This document shows positions 14,267-16,303 of a stretch of 16,303 nucleotides of DNA, one piece after another; the first letter of the stretch is position 1, and each line of letters starts with the position of its first letter. The position numbers and the translations under genes are program-made. The stretch spans positions 1 through 16,303 of the forward strand of contig JAACDL010000090.1 of assembly GCA_009936765.1 (NCBI GenBank), written 5' to 3'. The notes beneath the pieces were generated by a model that was given only the letters and a program-made list of their open reading frames with translations, made no database searches and was not told the origin of the DNA. Source of the DNA: Methanobacteriota archaeon (GTDB taxonomy: Archaea; Thermoplasmatota; Poseidoniia; Poseidoniales; Poseidoniaceae).

Positions 14267-15961
14267 ATGGTCGAGTTGCCACGAGGTAATATCATCGAAG
14301 AAAGACGGGGTGGCGCCAGCGTTCTCGCTACTCTCGTAAATGAGATGATTAAGCTCGATTCTAATGGATACATTAGATGTGAAAGAACACCTGTAGAGTC
14401 GATGCCTAGAGTAGGTCAAGTTGTTGTTTCAAATGGTACAATAACTGCCGCTATACACGAGTCAGAGGCAATATTGGAAGGATTAGAAGCCTTGATTGAA
14501 ATCGAATCTGATTGTTTAGAGCTAGATTGTGTACTTCAATTGGTTGAAGGTGTTGACACCTACCGAATCTTAGATTTGCACCCTACTGCGAAATTAATTA
14601 TCGAATCACCAGAGGGAAGTAAATCCTCTAAATGGTGGCAAAGTGCAGGAAGCCACTCCAGTAGTTGGACTAGATCTAGTAAACTACCGAACATCGAGGC
14701 TTCAACTGAAGCGCCGGAGTTCATCAAAACAAAGGCTGCTTCTATGGTGAATAAGCTGGTTGCTAGCGGTAAATTATTGAAACCAGGGAGTGTTTATTCG
14801 AATGAAAGCAACTCGTTTTTCACCCTCGCTGCTAATCTGAAAAAACACGGGAAACCACTTCTTGTTATCAGCCGCAAGACCAGAGAGGATTTAGTCGTCA
14901 ATCATGGATTGCCTACTGAAGATTGTTTATGGCTCTCGCAGAGGGAGGCTGAAGGAGTTCAATTCGTAGACATTGATGCGATAAAGGGGACCGTTTACGG
15001 TTTCTTGGAAGGAAACTTGAGAGCAGTACTGCTCCTAGACGGACTAGAATACTTAGCTAATATTTGCGGTTCTGCTGCTGTTATCGAAATGGTTAGAGAG
15101 TTGGGAGATAGAATGCGTTTCGAAGACGATTGTTTGCTAATTTCATTCGACAGGAATGCATGGACTACGTCCGAAGCTGCTCAATTAATTAGGGCCGCAC
15201 CGTACCTCGAATCCGAAACTATCGATTCTTGGAATCTTGATTCCGAATCATTACTTGGCCATCCTCTAATGGCACCCCCTACCGAAGAAGAACTTCTGAG
15301 ATTAGCCGATTATTTAGAGCAAAATACTCCCGAGACATTCACTATTGAAGATAGAGAAGATCTGGTTGAAGAGACCTCTCTCTCTGAAGTACAAGAGGCT
15401 GAAATTGAGCACCTAGAGCCTGAAGAGACAGAAACCGTCTTGACTGAAATCATTGAAGAACAAATTGAGGACATTCCTGTGCCAAATGTATCCAAGGGCC
15501 CAAGGAAGGCTCAGACTGTGAAGCGCCGCAGACCTAAAAAGGCGAAAATCATGAATGAGAGGGAAATGCGTAAAGCGGGACTCGATGCTGCTAAAAGTGG
15601 CACAATACTAGGAGAAATACCTTCATCTAAATCAATCCCCAAAACTGTAACAGGCCATGGAAGAGAAGGCAAAATGCCATCGATACCTGGTGTGATACCA
15701 AACTCACTAAGTGATGTGGTAAGGCAAGATTCAGCCAATAAAGTTCGTACATTACCGAGTACTCAACTTGGACCCAAATCCGTATCATCTATTCATGGAA
15801 AGAAAAAATCGGCCAAAGACCCGATTAGCCCAACTGCTGCAAGAGGAGTTGAAGTTAAGCGGAATGAATCTAACCGGAAGCGTTCATCCAGTGTACCCCA
15901 AAAGGAATTAGATTTAGACAAGGAATTGATGTCTTGGAAGTTTAAGGAGGAAGTTGAATGA
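14267..15961 (+). CDS. DUF835 protein with DUF4388-like N-terminus and charged tail
   Basis: A soluble 564-residue protein. Residues about 170-310 match DUF835, an archaeal domain linked to signalling proteins: LLKPGSVY, KPLLVISRKTRED, LWLSQ, AVLLLDGLEYLANICG (253-268), MVRELGDRM and LISFDRNAW. Residues 10-112 (GASVLATLVNEMIKLDSNGYIRC, then GQVVVSNGTITAAIHES) resemble the DUF4388-type sensor/adaptor region found in bacterial and archaeal regulators, a weaker call. After about 340 the chain becomes low-complexity: an acidic Glu-rich stretch (365-403), then a basic cluster (VKRRRPKKAK, 418-427), then a Ser/Lys-rich tail. I choose ATG 14267 because GGGGTG lies 3 bases before it; the frame stays open back to ATG 14204, but that would overlap the divergent gene. 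The gene overlaps the next by ATGA. A role in signalling or scaffolding is inferred. Confidence 0.75.
   Translation: MVELPRGNIIEERRGGASVLATLVNEMIKLDSNGYIRCERTPVESMPRVGQVVVSNGTITAAIHESEAILEGLEALIEIESDCLELDCVLQLVEGVDTYRILDLHPTAKLIIESPEGSKSSKWWQSAGSHSSSWTRSSKLPNIEASTEAPEFIKTKAASMVNKLVASGKLLKPGSVYSNESNSFFTLAANLKKHGKPLLVISRKTREDLVVNHGLPTEDCLWLSQREAEGVQFVDIDAIKGTVYGFLEGNLRAVLLLDGLEYLANICGSAAVIEMVRELGDRMRFEDDCLLISFDRNAWTTSEAAQLIRAAPYLESETIDSWNLDSESLLGHPLMAPPTEEELLRLADYLEQNTPETFTIEDREDLVEETSLSEVQEAEIEHLEPEETETVLTEIIEEQIEDIPVPNVSKGPRKAQTVKRRRPKKAKIMNEREMRKAGLDAAKSGTILGEIPSSKSIPKTVTGHGREGKMPSIPGVIPNSLSDVVRQDSANKVRTLPSTQLGPKSVSSIHGKKKSAKDPISPTAARGVEVKRNESNRKRSSSVPQKELDLDKELMSWKFKEEVE
15944..15950 (+). 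promoter_or_regulatory. Shine-Dalgarno AAGGAGG
   Basis: Strong ribosome site 7 bases before ATG 15958, inside the end of the DUF835 gene. It supports the small downstream protein as real and translationally coupled. Confidence 0.7.
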
Positions 15962-16248
15962 ATATTTCGCGTCAAGAAAAACTCCAACTCGCTTTGGCCA
16001 ATGCTCGACAGACATTAGGAAAGAGCACGCCTACTGGAAGACCTGCGCTTTCAAACCTGAATAAATTAAGAGGCATAGATGCAGCAGAGGACACGAGAGG
16101 TGGAGATTTAATCATGCGTACAGGAGTGAAAACTCGCCCCGTTTTCGACATGGTAGCAGACAACATCCTTGGGGAGTCTAATCTCTGGAAAGTTAGTAGT
16201 GATTTGGAAGACGGAAGTAGCTCTCTTGCTCAAATATCGGCTGAATGA
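15958..16248 (+). CDS. Small basic/polar protein coupled to the DUF835 gene
   Basis: A 96-residue protein of no recognised family, with no signal peptide or membrane segment. The first 20 residues form a likely helix (SRQEKLQLALANARQTLG). The middle is Arg/Gly/Pro-rich (TPTGRPALSNLNKLRG), followed by DLIMRTGVKTRPVFDMVADNIL, which has some amphipathic character. Reality is supported by the ATGA overlap with the DUF835 gene and by AAGGAGG at the right distance. Gene pairing suggests it partners or regulates the DUF835 protein. Confidence 0.65.
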   Translation: MNISRQEKLQLALANARQTLGKSTPTGRPALSNLNKLRGIDAAEDTRGGDLIMRTGVKTRPVFDMVADNILGESNLWKVSSDLEDGSSSLAQISAE

Positions 16249-16303
16249 ATAGGCGGAATGCGTGAGTAACAGATTTCAGGGGAATTACGAGTTGAAGATT
16301 TGA
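16249..16303 (+). other. Window end without a recognisable gene
   Basis: This tail holds no convincing coding start. A GTG at 16262 opens only 13 codons before the TGA at 16301, and a GGGGAATT stretch lies before a TTG that stops after three codons. The next gene presumably begins outside the window. Confidence 0.4.

Overview
The window looks like a chromosomal segment of a marine euryarchaeon, most likely of the Thermoplasmatota / Marine Group II (Candidatus Poseidoniales) type. The archaeal assignment rests on three genes: an archaeosine-synthase/TGT-family C-terminal half with a PUA domain, a CTP-dependent (DUF120-type) riboflavin kinase, and a DUF835 protein. The finer placement is inference from the acidic proteins, the many tryptophan-rich membrane proteins, compact gene packing, TTG starts, clear Shine-Dalgarno sites (GGAGGTGA, AAGGAGG, GAGGTGA) and calcium-binding-type loops. 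Genes are close-packed and no gap exceeds about 80 bases. I saw no tRNA, rRNA, CRISPR array, insertion sequence or integrase.

Region 1 (1-939) is the 3' part of an ArcS-like tRNA-modification gene that runs in from outside the window. A short GC-rich set of competing hairpins (931-960) spans its stop codon. Region 2 (980-6418) is a tightly coupled five-gene operon: ABC ATPase, ABC-2 permease, second ABC ATPase, second ABC-2 permease, and a tryptophan-rich soluble protein resembling the AttH/CrtC lipocalin-like family. Joints are abutting, ATGA or TGATG. The second permease carries a roughly 130-residue acidic outside loop with a thrombospondin-type-3-like calcium motif. I infer an envelope or export ABC system of unknown cargo.

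Region 3 (6478-8941) holds a four-TM protein with a bacterial-type PH domain, a TPR-like helical protein, and tRNA pseudouridine synthase TruA, whose ribosome site overlaps the TPR gene's stop codon. Region 4 is ribK (minus strand), overlapping truA tail-to-tail by 20 bases, and the divergent glycine C-acetyltransferase gene (kbl).

Region 5 (10650-14225) is three membrane-protein genes with no recognised family. A 735-residue protein is built as repeated transmembrane hairpins with acidic outside loops plus a C-terminal ectodomain. Convergent to it are two minus-strand genes of 225 residues each. Region 6 (14267-16248) is a DUF835 protein with a probable DUF4388-like N-terminal region and a charged disordered tail, translationally coupled to a 96-residue protein. 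Its start is preceded by two mutually exclusive hairpins, one of which covers the ribosome site.

The most promising undescribed material is the double-ABC plus lipocalin operon, the repeated-hairpin membrane protein, the ArcS-like protein lacking its usual catalytic motif, and the candidate RNA switch ahead of the DUF835 gene.
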